From: Candidatus Vallotiella hemipterorum
Lineage (GTDB): Bacteria; Pseudomonadota; Gammaproteobacteria; Burkholderiales; Burkholderiaceae
DNA length: 64,000 nucleotides
Direction: 5' to 3'
NCBI RefSeq assembly: GCF_910593725.1
Contig: NZ_OU343031.1
Location: 558,001-622,000, forward strand
In this document: piece by piece, positions 54,034 through 64,000 of the stretch
Layout of the letters: each line of letters opens with the position of its first letter
Position numbering within the stretch: position 1 is the stretch's first letter
Notes under the pieces: model-generated
Databases searched by the model: none
What the model saw: the letters and a program-made list of their open reading frames with translations, nothing else
What the model was told of the DNA's origin: nothing
Position numbers and translations under genes: made by a program

Positions 54034-55713
54034 TTATTGGTTGGCTAAAAGAAGTTTATTGATTTGTTGTGGCTCTATTCGGCGCATCAAATCCTGGTAC
54101 GGCCGAATCGGTCGCATTGAGGATAGGGGCACCGTGACGTCGGCCCATGTAAGAGGTTCAATCGAGAGAAATCTCTCAACCGATTCAGCAAGTTTTGGCA
54201 ACACAGGCTTAAGAGCTAGCGTAAGCAATCGGAATCCTTCAAGGCTAATGCTACATGTCTCATGTAATGCTATCGAATGATTTAAATCTTTTGCTTGTCT
54301 CCAAGGCTTAGCCTCATCTATATACGCGTTAACAGCGTTCGCCAATACCATGACCTGGCGAACTGCTCGGCCGTATTCTCGACTTTCGTAGTATGTCGCA
54401 ATTGCCGGGATTGCGGTGCGCAACTGAATTAAAAGTTGATGATTCATCGCGCTATCTAACACGCACGCATTAAACCCCTTAACTAAAAAAGTAGCAGTGC
54501 GGCTTGCAATATTTACATATTTTCCCAGTAGGTCACTATTGACGCGTGCCCGGAAGTCATCAAAGTTTAAATCGATATCCCCCATTGTGCTGTTGAGCTT
54601 CGTGGCGAAGTAGTACCGCAGCCACTGCGGATCTAAACCAGTTGTAATGTAGCTATTCGCGCTGATAAAGGTACCACGCGACTTCGACATTTTTTTACCT
54701 TCTACAGTCAAGAAACCATGTGCGAAGACGTTTGTCGGCGTGCGGTAGCCTGAGAATTTCAGCATGGCAGGCCAGAATAGTGTATGGAAATACAGAATGT
54801 CTTTGCCAATAAAATGATATTGCTCAGTAGTAGACTCCGGACGAACCCATTCATCGAAATTTAGGCCGTGTCGATCACATAGGTTTTTAAAACTTGCATA
54901 GTAACCAACTGGTGCATCAAGCCAGACATAGAAGTACTTTCCAGGCGAGCCTGGTATTTCGAAGCCAAAATATGGTGCATCTCGTGTAATATCCCAGTCA
55001 GCAAGCTTCGCGTCTCCGCCCTCGCTAAGCCACTCTAGCATCTTATTAGTAGCTTCCTTCTGTGCAAGCTGCCCAACCCAGCCGCGTAAGAAAGTTTCAC
55101 AGAGTGGGTCAGATAGCTTAAAGAAATAGTGTGTTGATGTTTTATTTACCGGTGTAACACCGGATAATACTGAATATGGTTTAACTAGTTCGGTTGTTTG
55201 GTATATTGATCCACACGCCTCGCAATTGTCACCATACTGATCTTTCTCACCGCATCTCGGACAGTTGCCTTTGATAAAGCGGTCTGGGAGAAACATCTTC
55301 TTTATTGGGTCATACGCCTGCTCGATATCGCGTACTGCGATTAATCCGCGATTATAAAGTGTAGTAAAAATTGTCTCAGACAACACTCTATTTTCATCCG
55401 AGTCTGTTGAGTAGTAGTTGTCAAATGAGATGCCGAAATAGTTAAAATCACGCTTATGCTCATGCCAGACACGCTGGATCAGCTGACATGGTTTAATCTC
55501 CTCAAATTGAGCGCGTAGCATGACCGGTGTGCCATGTGTATCGTCCGCACAGACGTAGTACACCTCATGACCGTGCATTCGCATTGCGCGCACCCATATG
55601 TCTGTCTGGACATATTCAATTAGATGGCCAATATGAATTGGGCCGTTTGCGTATGGTAGTGCGGATGTGACGAGCATGCGGCGAGGTACACCAGCTAAGA
55701 CAGAAGATGACAT
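54034..55713 (-). CDS. metG: Methionyl-tRNA synthetase, lacking the C-terminal tRNA-binding domain
   Basis: Charges tRNA-Met and initiator tRNA. The catalytic core is complete: HIGH at 27-30 ([11 protein letters not shown]), a zinc knuckle with CPRCG and CEACG near 149-166, KMSKS in [13 protein letters not shown], and the anticodon-binding helical domain with [14 protein letters not shown]. It stops at 559 residues after [12 protein letters not shown], where Burkholderia MetG continues for roughly 150 more to the EMAPII-like dimerisation and tRNA-binding domain. The core alone is active in known truncated enzymes, so it is probably functional. Confidence 0.94.
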   Translation of the reverse strand: MSSSVLAGVPRRMLVTSALPYANGPIHIGHLIEYVQTDIWVRAMRMHGHEVYYVCADDTHGTPVMLRAQFEEIKPCQLIQRVWHEHKRDFNYFGISFDNYYSTDSDENRVLSETIFTTLYNRGLIAVRDIEQAYDPIKKMFLPDRFIKGNCPRCGEKDQYGDNCEACGSIYQTTELVKPYSVLSGVTPVNKTSTHYFFKLSDPLCETFLRGWVGQLAQKEATNKMLEWLSEGGDAKLADWDITRDAPYFGFEIPGSPGKYFYVWLDAPVGYYASFKNLCDRHGLNFDEWVRPESTTEQYHFIGKDILYFHTLFWPAMLKFSGYRTPTNVFAHGFLTVEGKKMSKSRGTFISANSYITTGLDPQWLRYYFATKLNSTMGDIDLNFDDFRARVNSDLLGKYVNIASRTATFLVKGFNACVLDSAMNHQLLIQLRTAIPAIATYYESREYGRAVRQVMVLANAVNAYIDEAKPWRQAKDLNHSIALHETCSISLEGFRLLTLALKPVLPKLAESVERFLSIEPLTWADVTVPLSSMRPIRPYQDLMRRIEPQQINKLLLANQ

Positions 55714-56385
55714 AATTCATCAAAAACGGGAAGGATGCAGATTTTAGCAAGCGTGTCTGTGATAACAGACACCTAAAGTGGATGTGAAAGGGTAGGACCG
55801 CATTATGCAAGGATTAAATGCAGGATAAACCTTAGGATCAACAATTTAGCACTGGTTATCCAGCTACCTTTAGAAGGTACAAAATTAAGTTAATAATAGC
55901 TATTATATCGCTATATATGGCGTCGATTGATGTCACAGTAAGATTAAGTTATTATTTTAACATAAAAGAGTTAATATAATATTGATAGCTACCTAAGACT
56001 TATTTTATCGCATGATAGTTATACCTGGTCATACCAAGATAGCATCGCTCCTACTACTACAAAGACGGATAATTGCAGTGAAAAAGAGAGTAAATGCATG
56101 GTACGCATAGTTACCAACCAGGGCGTCGTTTACAAGCTAAATCAGAACACAGTTTCTAGACGACGAAGCATTTTAAACATCAGTAGATCTAGGGCCACTA
56201 AAATTCCACCAGCAATACAGCAACTAGCTAATAGCTGCACACTATGTTGTGTATAACGGTTAGCTTAGCTGCTGCGAAATAATTTTCGCAATGCTTAACT
56301 TGATTCTTCTAAAAAGGCAACCCTATGCTGAAGGCTAAATGCTCGCATTCGGTATTCGAATAAAAGACTTGATAACAGGGAAATA
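55714..56385. other. Divergent metG/mrp spacer
   Basis: 672 bp with no recognisable gene. Promoters of metG and mrp should be here. Shortly before the mrp ATG, CAGGGAAATA gives a usable ribosome-binding site. Confidence 0.45.
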
Positions 56386-57474
56386 ATGACAATTGATAGG
56401 GATCAGATCGATGCTGTTCTGCATGGCATCATCGACCCGAATACAGAACAGCCGGTAACAGCGAGCAAAGGAGTGCGCAATATTAAGATTAACGGCGATA
56501 CTCTATCACTCGAGGTTGTGCTGAGCTATCCAGCCAAAAGTCAGTATTTACTGATTGAGACGCATATTAAACAGGCGCTATGCGCTATACGGGGGTTGGT
56601 GCATTTACGTGTAGGGGTATCCCATCAAATTAGGGCGCACGTAGTACAACGCGGCATACAGTTGCTACCAAACGTGCGTAATATTATCGCGGTTGCTTCT
56701 GGCAAAGGCGGAGTCGGCAAGAGTACAACGGCCGCAAACCTCGCGATTGCGCTAGCTAACGAAGGCGCGTCTGTTGGCGTGCTAGACGCGGACATCTACG
56801 GTCCGTCTCAGCCAACGATATTCGGTATTGTTGGTCGTCCAGTATCCGGAGATGGCAAAACAATGATTCCACTCGAGGGCTATGGTGTACAGGTTAACTC
56901 GATTGGATTCCTCGTCGAACGGGATGACCCGATAATGTGGCGCGGGCCTATGGCTACGTCTGCTCTCGAGCAGTTGCTGCGTCAAACGAATTGGCGAAAC
57001 CTAGATTATTTAATCATCGATATGCCACCCGGAACCGGCGATATCCAGCTCACGCTATCTAATCGGGTTCCACTAACCGGTGCGGTGATTGTTACAACCC
57101 CTCAGGACATTGCGCTAATGGATGTACGAAAAAGCCTAAAAATGTTTGAGAAGGTTGGTGTACCTATCTTAGGCGTTATTGAGAATATGAGTGCTTATAT
57201 TTGCTCGCAGTGCGGCCATGCCGCATCGATTTTTGGTGACAGCGGTGGAAAGCATCTTTGTAAACAGTATAGTATTCCGTTTTTAGGTAGCCTGCCGCTA
57301 GATCTTGAAATACGGGAGTATACCGACACGGGGTACCCAATTATGGTCGCTAATCCTCATGGGCGTATTTCGAACCTATATCGTGATATTTCTCAACAAG
57401 TTGCAATACGGATTGCAGCCCTGCCGCGCGATATGAGTGCGAAATTTTCAACCATAGTTGTTCAGAATACCTAA
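56386..57474 (+). CDS. mrp: Mrp/ApbC family Fe-S cluster carrier ATPase
   Basis: Deviant-Walker P-loop NTPase that transfers Fe-S clusters to apoproteins. The 362 residues have an N-terminal DUF59/MIP18 domain (about 1-85) and the ATPase with ASGKGGVGKST at 105-114, DADIYGPSQP, DMPPGTGD and the CxxC cluster ligands in ICSQCGH. It likely serves Fe-S enzymes in this window such as IspH and IlvD. Divergent from metG, the typical betaproteobacterial order. Confidence 0.95.
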   Translation: MTIDRDQIDAVLHGIIDPNTEQPVTASKGVRNIKINGDTLSLEVVLSYPAKSQYLLIETHIKQALCAIRGLVHLRVGVSHQIRAHVVQRGIQLLPNVRNIIAVASGKGGVGKSTTAANLAIALANEGASVGVLDADIYGPSQPTIFGIVGRPVSGDGKTMIPLEGYGVQVNSIGFLVERDDPIMWRGPMATSALEQLLRQTNWRNLDYLIIDMPPGTGDIQLTLSNRVPLTGAVIVTTPQDIALMDVRKSLKMFEKVGVPILGVIENMSAYICSQCGHAASIFGDSGGKHLCKQYSIPFLGSLPLDLEIREYTDTGYPIMVANPHGRISNLYRDISQQVAIRIAALPRDMSAKFSTIVVQNT

Positions 57475-58091
57475 CATTCCTCTATTAGAATACTCCATAC
57501 GATGTCCCATCAGATGCGTCTAGCACAGCATGATTCTAATCATTCAGTATCTTGGACTTTAATGGGGCTACGATTAGGATGGGATCCTTTTAAAACACTA
57601 ATTTCGATTCTCATAATTAGTGCTATGTATAGCTAGCATGTATCGTCGGCAATTACGAATAGCATGCGACTGTCTAGATCTCGTCTGTCGCTTTTTATGA
57701 AGCATGATTACACTGATCGCACATATTGACGTAGTGCTAGGCATCCACAACTTAAGTAGGGTTACCCACTAGACGGTGACTATATTCTTAAGAGCTATAA
57801 GCGAAAACTGTAAGTTTTCCGTCGACGTAAGTAGGAGTTTCGCCGCGAGGCGTAACACATAATATATCAGTGGGTTAAATTCTATAAAGTGACCTGGTAA
57901 ACCCGAACGCAGAAGCAAAGAACACGACAGTCGGGCTCACTGGTATATTTCTGTTGACTGAATGACTTGGATCCCGTTCTAGTCTTAGAGGCATCATGCA
58001 TAATCATAGTCGAAGTGAGATAAGGCGACAAAGCACTAAACTCCGTCCGATCATTTTTAACCCGCGGCCTAGCCGCCTTTCGATTGCATAT
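57475..58091. other. Spacer between mrp and dcd
   Basis: 617 bp. The dcd frame is open from 57996, but that upstream extension shows no family sequence. No other content recognised. Confidence 0.45.
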
Positions 58092-58661
58092 ATGACGATT
58101 AAATCGGACAAATGGATCCGGCGCATGGTTGGACAGTACGATATGATCGAGCCATTCGCACCGGATCAGGTGCGCATCGCCTTAGATGGTCAAAAAATTG
58201 TCAGCTACGGTACCTCAAGCTATGGCTACGACATCCGATGTGCAAATGAATTCAAGATCTTCACTAATATTAACTCGACTATCGTCGATCCAAAGAATTT
58301 CGATGAGAAATCTTTTGTTGATTTTAATGGTGATGTATGCATCATCCCACCGAACTCGTTTGCTCTGGCGCGCACCGTCGAATACTTCCGAATCCCACGA
58401 AATGTGCTAACTATATGCCTTGGTAAATCTACGTACGCACGCTGCGGGATTATTGTCAACGTTACGCCTTTCGAGCCAGAATGGGAGGGGCATGTGACAC
58501 TGGAGTTCTCAAATACGACGCCACTTCCGGCGAAGATCTACGCGAACGAAGGCGTAGCGCAAGTTCTATTCTTTGAGAGTGATGAAGTTTGTGAAATCTC
58601 CTATGCGGACCGCGGTGGAAAATACCAGGGCCAATATAGCGTTACGCCGCCTAAAATTTGA
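58092..58661 (+). CDS. dcd: dCTP deaminase
   Basis: Deaminates dCTP to dUTP, feeding dTMP synthesis. I start at the ATG at 58092 ([12 protein letters not shown]), giving the standard 189 residues; the frame opens 32 codons earlier with foreign sequence. [42 protein letters not shown] with the catalytic Glu, and G.YQGQ..VT.P are intact. No dut is visible in the window, so dUTP removal must come from elsewhere or be missing. Confidence 0.95.
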   Translation: MTIKSDKWIRRMVGQYDMIEPFAPDQVRIALDGQKIVSYGTSSYGYDIRCANEFKIFTNINSTIVDPKNFDEKSFVDFNGDVCIIPPNSFALARTVEYFRIPRNVLTICLGKSTYARCGIIVNVTPFEPEWEGHVTLEFSNTTPLPAKIYANEGVAQVLFFESDEVCEISYADRGGKYQGQYSVTPPKI

Positions 58662-58776
58662 GTTTTCTCACGTCATTATTGCGCTATCAGCGGAGTGTAT
58701 TACACTGATACATCACCTACTACCGCTGCATGCTTAAAAATAGAGCGCGCTGCCTTATTTTCGGAAAATTACGCCA

Positions 58777-61062
58777 ATGAAGTTCCGCTATCCTGTCGTT
58801 ATCATCGATGAAGATTTTCGCTCAGAGAATATCTCCGGTTCAGGTATTCGAGCGCTTGCCGAAGCGATTGAACGCGAAGGAGTTGAGGTGCTTGGCTTAA
58901 CGAGCTACGGTGATTTAACCTCGTTTGCGCAACAATCTAGCCGCGCGTCCTGCTTTATACTCTCGATCGACGACGATGAGATAGCACTAGTTGATGAAGT
59001 CTCTGTGACACACGACCAAGTGCATGATCTCGCTCATGCAATATTAGCATTGCGATCGTTCGTTGCCGAAGTCAGACGTCGCAATGCCGATATCCCAGTT
59101 TTTCTATATGGTGAGACGCGCACATCACGTCACATCCCGAATGATATTCTTCGAGAATTGCATGGCTTTATTCATATGTTTGAGGATACGCCTGAGTTCG
59201 TTGCTCGGCATATTATCCGCGAGGCGAAAGTATATCTAGATTCATTGCCACCTCCATTCTTCAAGGAGCTGGTGAAGTATGCGGACGAAGGCTCTTATTC
59301 GTGGCATTGCCCAGGCCACTCTGGGGGTGTCGCGTTTTTAAAGAGTCCGCTCGGTCAGATGTTTCATCAGTTTTTCGGAGAAAATATGCTGCGTGCAGAT
59401 GTATGTAATGCCGTAGATGAGCTTGGACAACTATTAGATCATACTGGGCCGGTAGCTGCTTCCGAGCGTAATGCGGCGAGAATCTTTAGCGCGGATCATT
59501 TATTCTTCGTGACCAATGGAACGTCTACATCAAACAAGATCGTGTGGCACGCTACTGTCGCGCCCGGAGACATCGTAGTAGTAGATCGAAATTGCCATAA
59601 GTCAATTCTGCACGCGATTACGATGACTGGTGCGATTCCAGTTTTTCTGATGCCTACTCGTAACCATTATGGCATTATCGGGCCAATTCCTCAAGATGAA
59701 TTCCAACCGGAGAATATTCGTCGCAAGATCGCTGCCAATCCGTTCGCGCGTGAGGCAATCGTGAATAATCCAGGACTTAAACCGCGGATTTTAACGATTA
59801 CACAAAGTACATACGATGGTGTGGTCTATAACGTAGAGATGATTAAAAGCCTGCTGAGCGACACGATCGATACGCTGCATTTTGATGAGGCATGGCTTCC
59901 GCATGCTGAGTTCCATCCGTTTTACCAAGATATGCATGCAATCGGGCAACACGCTCGCCAGACTGACGCCCTAGTATTTGCTACTCATTCGACACATAAG
60001 CTCTTAGCCGGCATCTCGCAGGCATCTCAAATCCTAGTACAAGATTCGCGACTACCACGCTTTGATCGGCATCGTTTTAATGAGGCATACCTAATGCATA
60101 CGTCAACTAGCCCGCAGTACGCTATTATTGCATCATGCGATGTAGCTGCGGCGATGATGGAGCCGCCAGGTGGTACCGCTCTTGTCGAGGAGTCAATCGC
60201 CGAGGCGCTTGATTTCCGTCGCGCGATGCGTAAGGTTGATGCCGAATATGGCGATGATTGGTTTTTTAAGGTATGGGGGCCAGATCGTCTTGTTACCGAA
60301 GGTATTGGTTCGCGCGAAGACTGGATATTGCCACCGAACGATCGCTGGCATGGTTTTGGTAATCTAGCTAAGGGTTTTAATATGCTAGACCCAATAAAAG
60401 CTACAATTATTACCCCCGGGTTAGACGTAGAGGGCGAGTTTGGCGAGGCGGGCATTCCAGCTGCAATTGTTACCCGCTATCTTGCGGAACATGGCATTAT
60501 TGTAGAAAAGACAGGATTGTACTCATTCTTTATTATGTTTACAATTGGTATTACAAAGGGCCGATGGAACTCAATGGTTACTGAGTGCCAGCAGTTTAAA
60601 GACGACTATGATAGAAACCAACCGCTATGGCGCGTACTACCAGAATTTATTGTACAGTATCCAATATACGAGCGCGTAGGACTACGTGATCTGTGTCAGC
60701 AGATTCACAGCGTATACCGTGAAAATGATATTGCGCGACTGACTACCGAGATGTACCTGTCTAATATGGAGCCAGCGATGCGCCCAACTGACGCATTCGC
60801 AAAAATTGCGCACCGAAAAATTGATCGCGTTCCAATTAACGATTTAGAGGGCCGTATCACAAGTATTTTGCTAACGCCTTATCCTCCCGGAATTCCATTG
60901 CTTATTCCGGGAGAACGATTTAATAAGACCATCGTGCGCTACTTGAGCTTTGCTCGTGAATTTAATGCACTATTTCCAGGCTTCTATACTGATATTCATG
61001 GGTTAGTCACCAAAGTTATTGATAGCAAGGTTGAATATTTCGTAGATTGCGTACAACTCTAA
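58777..61062 (+). CDS. Arg/Lys/Orn decarboxylase (PLP fold I, group III)
   Basis: Large biodegradative-type decarboxylase that removes CO2 from a basic amino acid to give a polyamine or its precursor (agmatine, cadaverine or putrescine). 761 residues: N-terminal wing domain (1-130), PLP domain with WHCPGHSGG, TNGTSTSNKIV, HFDEAW and the PLP Lys408 in ATHSTHKLLAG, then the C-terminal domain. Substrate cannot be decided by eye. It is 115 bp after dcd and probably separate. In a genome that keeps argF and argH, an arginine or ornithine substrate would give polyamines. Confidence 0.93.
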   Translation: MKFRYPVVIIDEDFRSENISGSGIRALAEAIEREGVEVLGLTSYGDLTSFAQQSSRASCFILSIDDDEIALVDEVSVTHDQVHDLAHAILALRSFVAEVRRRNADIPVFLYGETRTSRHIPNDILRELHGFIHMFEDTPEFVARHIIREAKVYLDSLPPPFFKELVKYADEGSYSWHCPGHSGGVAFLKSPLGQMFHQFFGENMLRADVCNAVDELGQLLDHTGPVAASERNAARIFSADHLFFVTNGTSTSNKIVWHATVAPGDIVVVDRNCHKSILHAITMTGAIPVFLMPTRNHYGIIGPIPQDEFQPENIRRKIAANPFAREAIVNNPGLKPRILTITQSTYDGVVYNVEMIKSLLSDTIDTLHFDEAWLPHAEFHPFYQDMHAIGQHARQTDALVFATHSTHKLLAGISQASQILVQDSRLPRFDRHRFNEAYLMHTSTSPQYAIIASCDVAAAMMEPPGGTALVEESIAEALDFRRAMRKVDAEYGDDWFFKVWGPDRLVTEGIGSREDWILPPNDRWHGFGNLAKGFNMLDPIKATIITPGLDVEGEFGEAGIPAAIVTRYLAEHGIIVEKTGLYSFFIMFTIGITKGRWNSMVTECQQFKDDYDRNQPLWRVLPEFIVQYPIYERVGLRDLCQQIHSVYRENDIARLTTEMYLSNMEPAMRPTDAFAKIAHRKIDRVPINDLEGRITSILLTPYPPGIPLLIPGERFNKTIVRYLSFAREFNALFPGFYTDIHGLVTKVIDSKVEYFVDCVQL

Positions 61063-61227
61063 CTAAAGGCACTAGCAATACTGCAGCTCTTGGATTATTG
61101 ATTAACAAATTCTATCTAGAGATTACCTATAGCACGAAAGGTATACGATTAATAATGGCTAAGTAATTTAATCTGATTTAATATATACAGTGCTATAGCT
61201 AATTAATATAACATTATAGATTTCTTA

Positions 61228-62637
61228 CTACGTGGATAACATAGTTCGGGCCACTATTATGGCAGCTCGAACCTGTTCGGGTGCGGTGCCACCGATGTGG
61301 TTTCGGCTAGCGACCGATCCTTCTAGAGTCAGGTAATCAAATACGTCGTCACTTAACAGATGTGCGATATTTGGTAATTCTGTTCGTAGCTTCTCAAGAT
61401 TTAGATCTAGTAGGTCACGATCCTCATCTATGCATATTCGTACTGCATGTGAAACGGCTTCATGCGCGTCGCGAAACGGTAAGCCTTTTTTGACAAGATA
61501 ATCGGCTAGGTCAGTCGCAGTTGAAAATCCCCTCAATGCTGCCGAGCGCATCATACTCGGATTAACTATAATGCCAGCGATCATTTCAGTAAAGATGCGC
61601 AGTGTATTAATCACCGTATCCACGGTATCGATCAGCGGCTCTTTATCTTCTTGATTATCTTTATTATACGCAAGAGGCTGTCCTTTCATAAGCGTAAGCA
61701 GCGCGACCAGATGCCCATTTACTCGGCCGGCCTTGCCGCGCGCAAGCTCGGGCACATCAGGATTTTTTTTCTGTGGCATAATAGATGAGCCTGTGCAAAA
61801 ACGGTCGGCTAAGTCGATAAAGCTAACCATCGGGCTCATCCACAATACAAGCTCCTCAGACAGCCTAGAGAAGTGACTCATAATTAGGGCGGCGGCTGCT
61901 GTGAATTCGATTGCAAAGTCTCGATCTGACACCGCATCAAGTGAATTTGTACAGATGCTATCGAAACCCAGCGTCTTAGCGACTTGCCAGCGGTCAATTG
62001 GGTAGCTAGTACCGGCGAGTGCCGCAGCGCCAAGTGGTAACTGATTAACCCGCTTACGACAATCTAGCATCCGCTCAGTGTCGCGCGTAAACATCTCTAC
62101 ATATGCTAAAAGATGATGGCCAAATGTCACGGGTTGAGCGACTTGCAAGTGCGTGAAACCAGGCAGAATTGTATCGGCATGCCGTTCCGCAAGGTCAAGA
62201 AGCGCGCCTCGAAAACTTTTAATGAGGTTAATAATCTTATCAATTTCCCCGCGGAGCCAGAGCCGAATATCAGTAGCAACTTGGTCGTTACGCGATCGTC
62301 CAGTATGTAATTTTTTTCCCGCATCGCCGATCAATGCGGTTAGTCTAGCCTCAATATTTAGGTGGACATCCTCGAGATCGAGCTGCCATTCGAATTCTCC
62401 CCGCGTGATCTCGCCTCGAATTTGCTCCATACCTTTTAGGATTGCTACCCCATCATCTTTGCTAATAATTCCTTGAGTACTGAGCATGGCCGCGTGAGCA
62501 AGCGAACCTTCAATGTCAATAAGTGCAAGTCGCGTATCGAATAACACGGACGAAGTGTAGCGCTTAACCAGACTAGATATTGGCTCAGAAAAACGCGCAG
62601 ACCAGATTTCGCCCTTTTTATACAATTGAGATGTCAT
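61228..62637 (-). CDS. argH: Argininosuccinate lyase
   Basis: Last step of arginine synthesis, splitting argininosuccinate into arginine and fumarate. I start at 62637 ([16 protein letters not shown]); five extra upstream residues in the open frame are not family-like. 469 residues. [25 protein letters not shown], the catalytic His in [15 protein letters not shown] and the fumarase-superfamily signature [11 protein letters not shown] are intact. Convergent with the decarboxylase. With argF this points to a kept arginine pathway. Confidence 0.97.
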   Translation of the reverse strand: MTSQLYKKGEIWSARFSEPISSLVKRYTSSVLFDTRLALIDIEGSLAHAAMLSTQGIISKDDGVAILKGMEQIRGEITRGEFEWQLDLEDVHLNIEARLTALIGDAGKKLHTGRSRNDQVATDIRLWLRGEIDKIINLIKSFRGALLDLAERHADTILPGFTHLQVAQPVTFGHHLLAYVEMFTRDTERMLDCRKRVNQLPLGAAALAGTSYPIDRWQVAKTLGFDSICTNSLDAVSDRDFAIEFTAAAALIMSHFSRLSEELVLWMSPMVSFIDLADRFCTGSSIMPQKKNPDVPELARGKAGRVNGHLVALLTLMKGQPLAYNKDNQEDKEPLIDTVDTVINTLRIFTEMIAGIIVNPSMMRSAALRGFSTATDLADYLVKKGLPFRDAHEAVSHAVRICIDEDRDLLDLNLEKLRTELPNIAHLLSDDVFDYLTLEGSVASRNHIGGTAPEQVRAAIIVARTMLST

Positions 62638-63969
62638 GACAGATTGACGCAATAGTGAGAAGATGTGCCGCTTGCCGCGCTACTATGCGACAAAGCCATT
62701 ATTATAGCATCGTGATGTAATAGTGCTAACATACCAAGGTGGGCATTACGAGTTTCATATCAATACACACTCATCTAACTGGCTATCAAGAAGTGAAGTA
62801 GGCGCTAAAACGGTCCGGTTGATGGAGCTCTATAACATGCTTCTAAACACACTAAAATTATGTCTAGTAGATACTGTATATATCGCCTTCCTTGCCGGTT
62901 TCTATGAAAAAAGAGGTGAGAGAGATATGTATCCTAACCCTAGCCGACGCGACGGCAAGCCATATAATACACCTTTGTGGTGTAGATCTAATCTAATACG
63001 GATTTGTCTATTAATAGACGAACAGCACTATCATTCCTAGGCGTTGATTGGTGCACTTATTATTATTGCTTTTGCCGCAGAGATTAACTACCCTGAGGAA
63101 GTTGAAGATATTATTAGCGCAGCCGATGGCAGACTCGAGTTACTCTTCAATACTTTATACGTATGCATAGCACGATTATTTAGAAGGATCAATACGCACT
63201 ACCAGGATGCTATCTATATCTAGCCCGGAAGCATAGCAGGGCCTGTATGTGTGTGTATAAACGCCTGCTTGCGGACTGTATTAGAAGTATAACGAGATGT
63301 ATACTCGGGTTGCACAACGTATTAATGCTTTGAAATCTCATAGCGTGTACTGCAGTAGCTATATAACAGAGTAAAGTAACTGAGTTTCAGTACCCAAATT
63401 ATTAAAGATGCTAGAAATCGCTAGACAACCTAGCCCACAATGGCGATATGCCTGATATAACTCATAGTAAAGTATAGAATTACTTAATTAGCGGCATAAT
63501 GCTGAGACGTCTTTAGGCGCTAGTAATCACCCATCTCTATCGCGCATCAGTTGCTCTGCATCTCAAATTTAGCTGGTGGAATTGCTTATCGTTTTACAGT
63601 TGTCCAACCGATGCCTATAGGATCGTTTAAGGAGCGTTTTCGAATTCATAGGGTCTGATAAATCCTACACCGATACACGGACTGTGCAAGCGATAAGATC
63701 CCCCCCCCTTTCCGTTCGTTGAGTCAGCAGCGCGCACAGAAGCATAGTACGACAGGCACCAGGAGGATGCTAGACTTTCTTTTAGGGTTTTTGACTTGCA
63801 ATCACAGCCATATAGCATATGATACAGGCATTTCTTAATCTGGCGCTCAAGCTCATAGCGGATAATAAATGATACAGATTGTCGCGAATCACACGCTCGC
63901 AGCCAGTTAGTTGATAAAATTAACGCGTTCTCCCCACTATTTATTTTATCGTTATCAGGATAATCCGAT
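62638..63969. other. Degraded spacer between argH and ppa, with an unrecognised 105-codon ORF
   Basis: About 1.3 kb. A plus-strand frame at 62723-63040 (105 codons, partly hydrophobic, ending DEQHYHS) is followed in the same frame, past one stop, by a further protein-like stretch (GALIIIAFAAEI...EEVEDIISAADGR) to about 63220. This suggests a broken membrane protein gene, but I cannot name it. Burkholderia carries ppc and hemCDXY between argH and ppa; I recognise none of them. A C9 run lies at 63700-63708. Confidence 0.4.
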
Positions 63970-64000
63970 ATGAGCTTCGATCATGTTCCGTCCGGCAACG
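63970..64000 (+). CDS. ppa: Inorganic pyrophosphatase, first codons only
   Basis: The window ends ten codons into a frame reading MSFDHVPSGN, which matches the Ppa N-terminus (MSFxxVPAGK). An AGGA 13 bases upstream of the ATG supports a start. Ppa follows argH-ppc-hem genes in Burkholderia, which fits the position. Only a short N-terminus is visible, so this rests on motif plus context. Confidence 0.7.
   Translation, partial: MSFDHVPSGN

Overview
The window reads as a host-restricted betaproteobacterium of the Burkholderia group with a shrinking genome. Almost every intact protein can be recognised as a Burkholderiaceae ortholog (argF, rpsT, murJ, kdsB, lpxK, xseA, coaBC, ileS, lptFG, holC, zapAB, mrp). 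Several stretches keep gene orders I know from Burkholderia (argF/DUF3579/rpsT/murJ; adk/kdsB/Trm112/lpxK/xseA/sodB; icd/clpS/clpA; coaBC/lspA/ileS/ribF/purN/rsmB; pepA/holC; metG/mrp/dcd). The base composition is clearly AT-shifted for that group, spacers are long, and several genes survive only as wrecks. That pattern fits a recently reduced endosymbiont of an insect or fungus. A lineage such as Candidatus Vallotia or a fungal endobacterium is plausible, but the exact taxon is inference. There are no insertion sequences, phage genes, CRISPR arrays or toxin/secretion loci that I can recognise.

Layout. 1-5 kb: murB 3' end, argF, a DUF3579 gene, rpsT, murJ. 5-11 kb: adk, kdsB, a Trm112-like gene, lpxK, xseA, sodB. 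12-17 kb: icd followed by dead clpS and clpA. 17-28 kb: the densest block, with coaBC, lspA, ileS and ribF on the minus strand and purN, rsmB, an MscS channel and a fatty-acid desaturase on the plus strand. 29-31 kb: rpmG, rpmB, ispH. 31-34.6 kb: a pseudogene graveyard (class-III aminotransferase tail, 3' end of mrdA, a ferredoxin-type reductase). 34.6-46 kb: a CBS/CorC membrane protein, an intron-containing tRNA-Leu, lptG/lptF, pepA, holC, ilvD, lgt. 47-56 kb: zapA/zapB, panC and a shortened metG, separated by 2.5-3 kb empty spacers. 56-64 kb: mrp, dcd, a large PLP decarboxylase, argH, and the first codons of ppa.

The most notable object is a tRNA-Leu(CAA) gene at 36091-36409 (minus strand) interrupted after anticodon position 34 by a 234-nt stretch. 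This stretch has the hallmarks of a small self-splicing group I intron of the tRNA type (IC3-like): a P1 guide pairing with the 5' exon, a GAAA-capped P2, conserved core segments, a P7 pairing and a terminal G. The inferred 5' splice site would carry a C-G pair in place of the near-universal U-G wobble.

Functionally the retained genes are mostly housekeeping: envelope building (murB, murJ, lpxK, kdsB, lptFG, lgt, lspA), translation (ileS, metG, ribosomal proteins, rsmB), replication and division (holC, xseA, zapAB, dcd), and cofactors (coaBC, panC, ribF, ispH, mrp). Arginine (argF, argH) and branched-chain amino acid (ilvD) steps are also kept, consistent with nutritional provisioning. Losses visible here include the ClpAP/ClpS protease arm, the PBP2 elongation transpeptidase, and the C-terminal domain of MetG.
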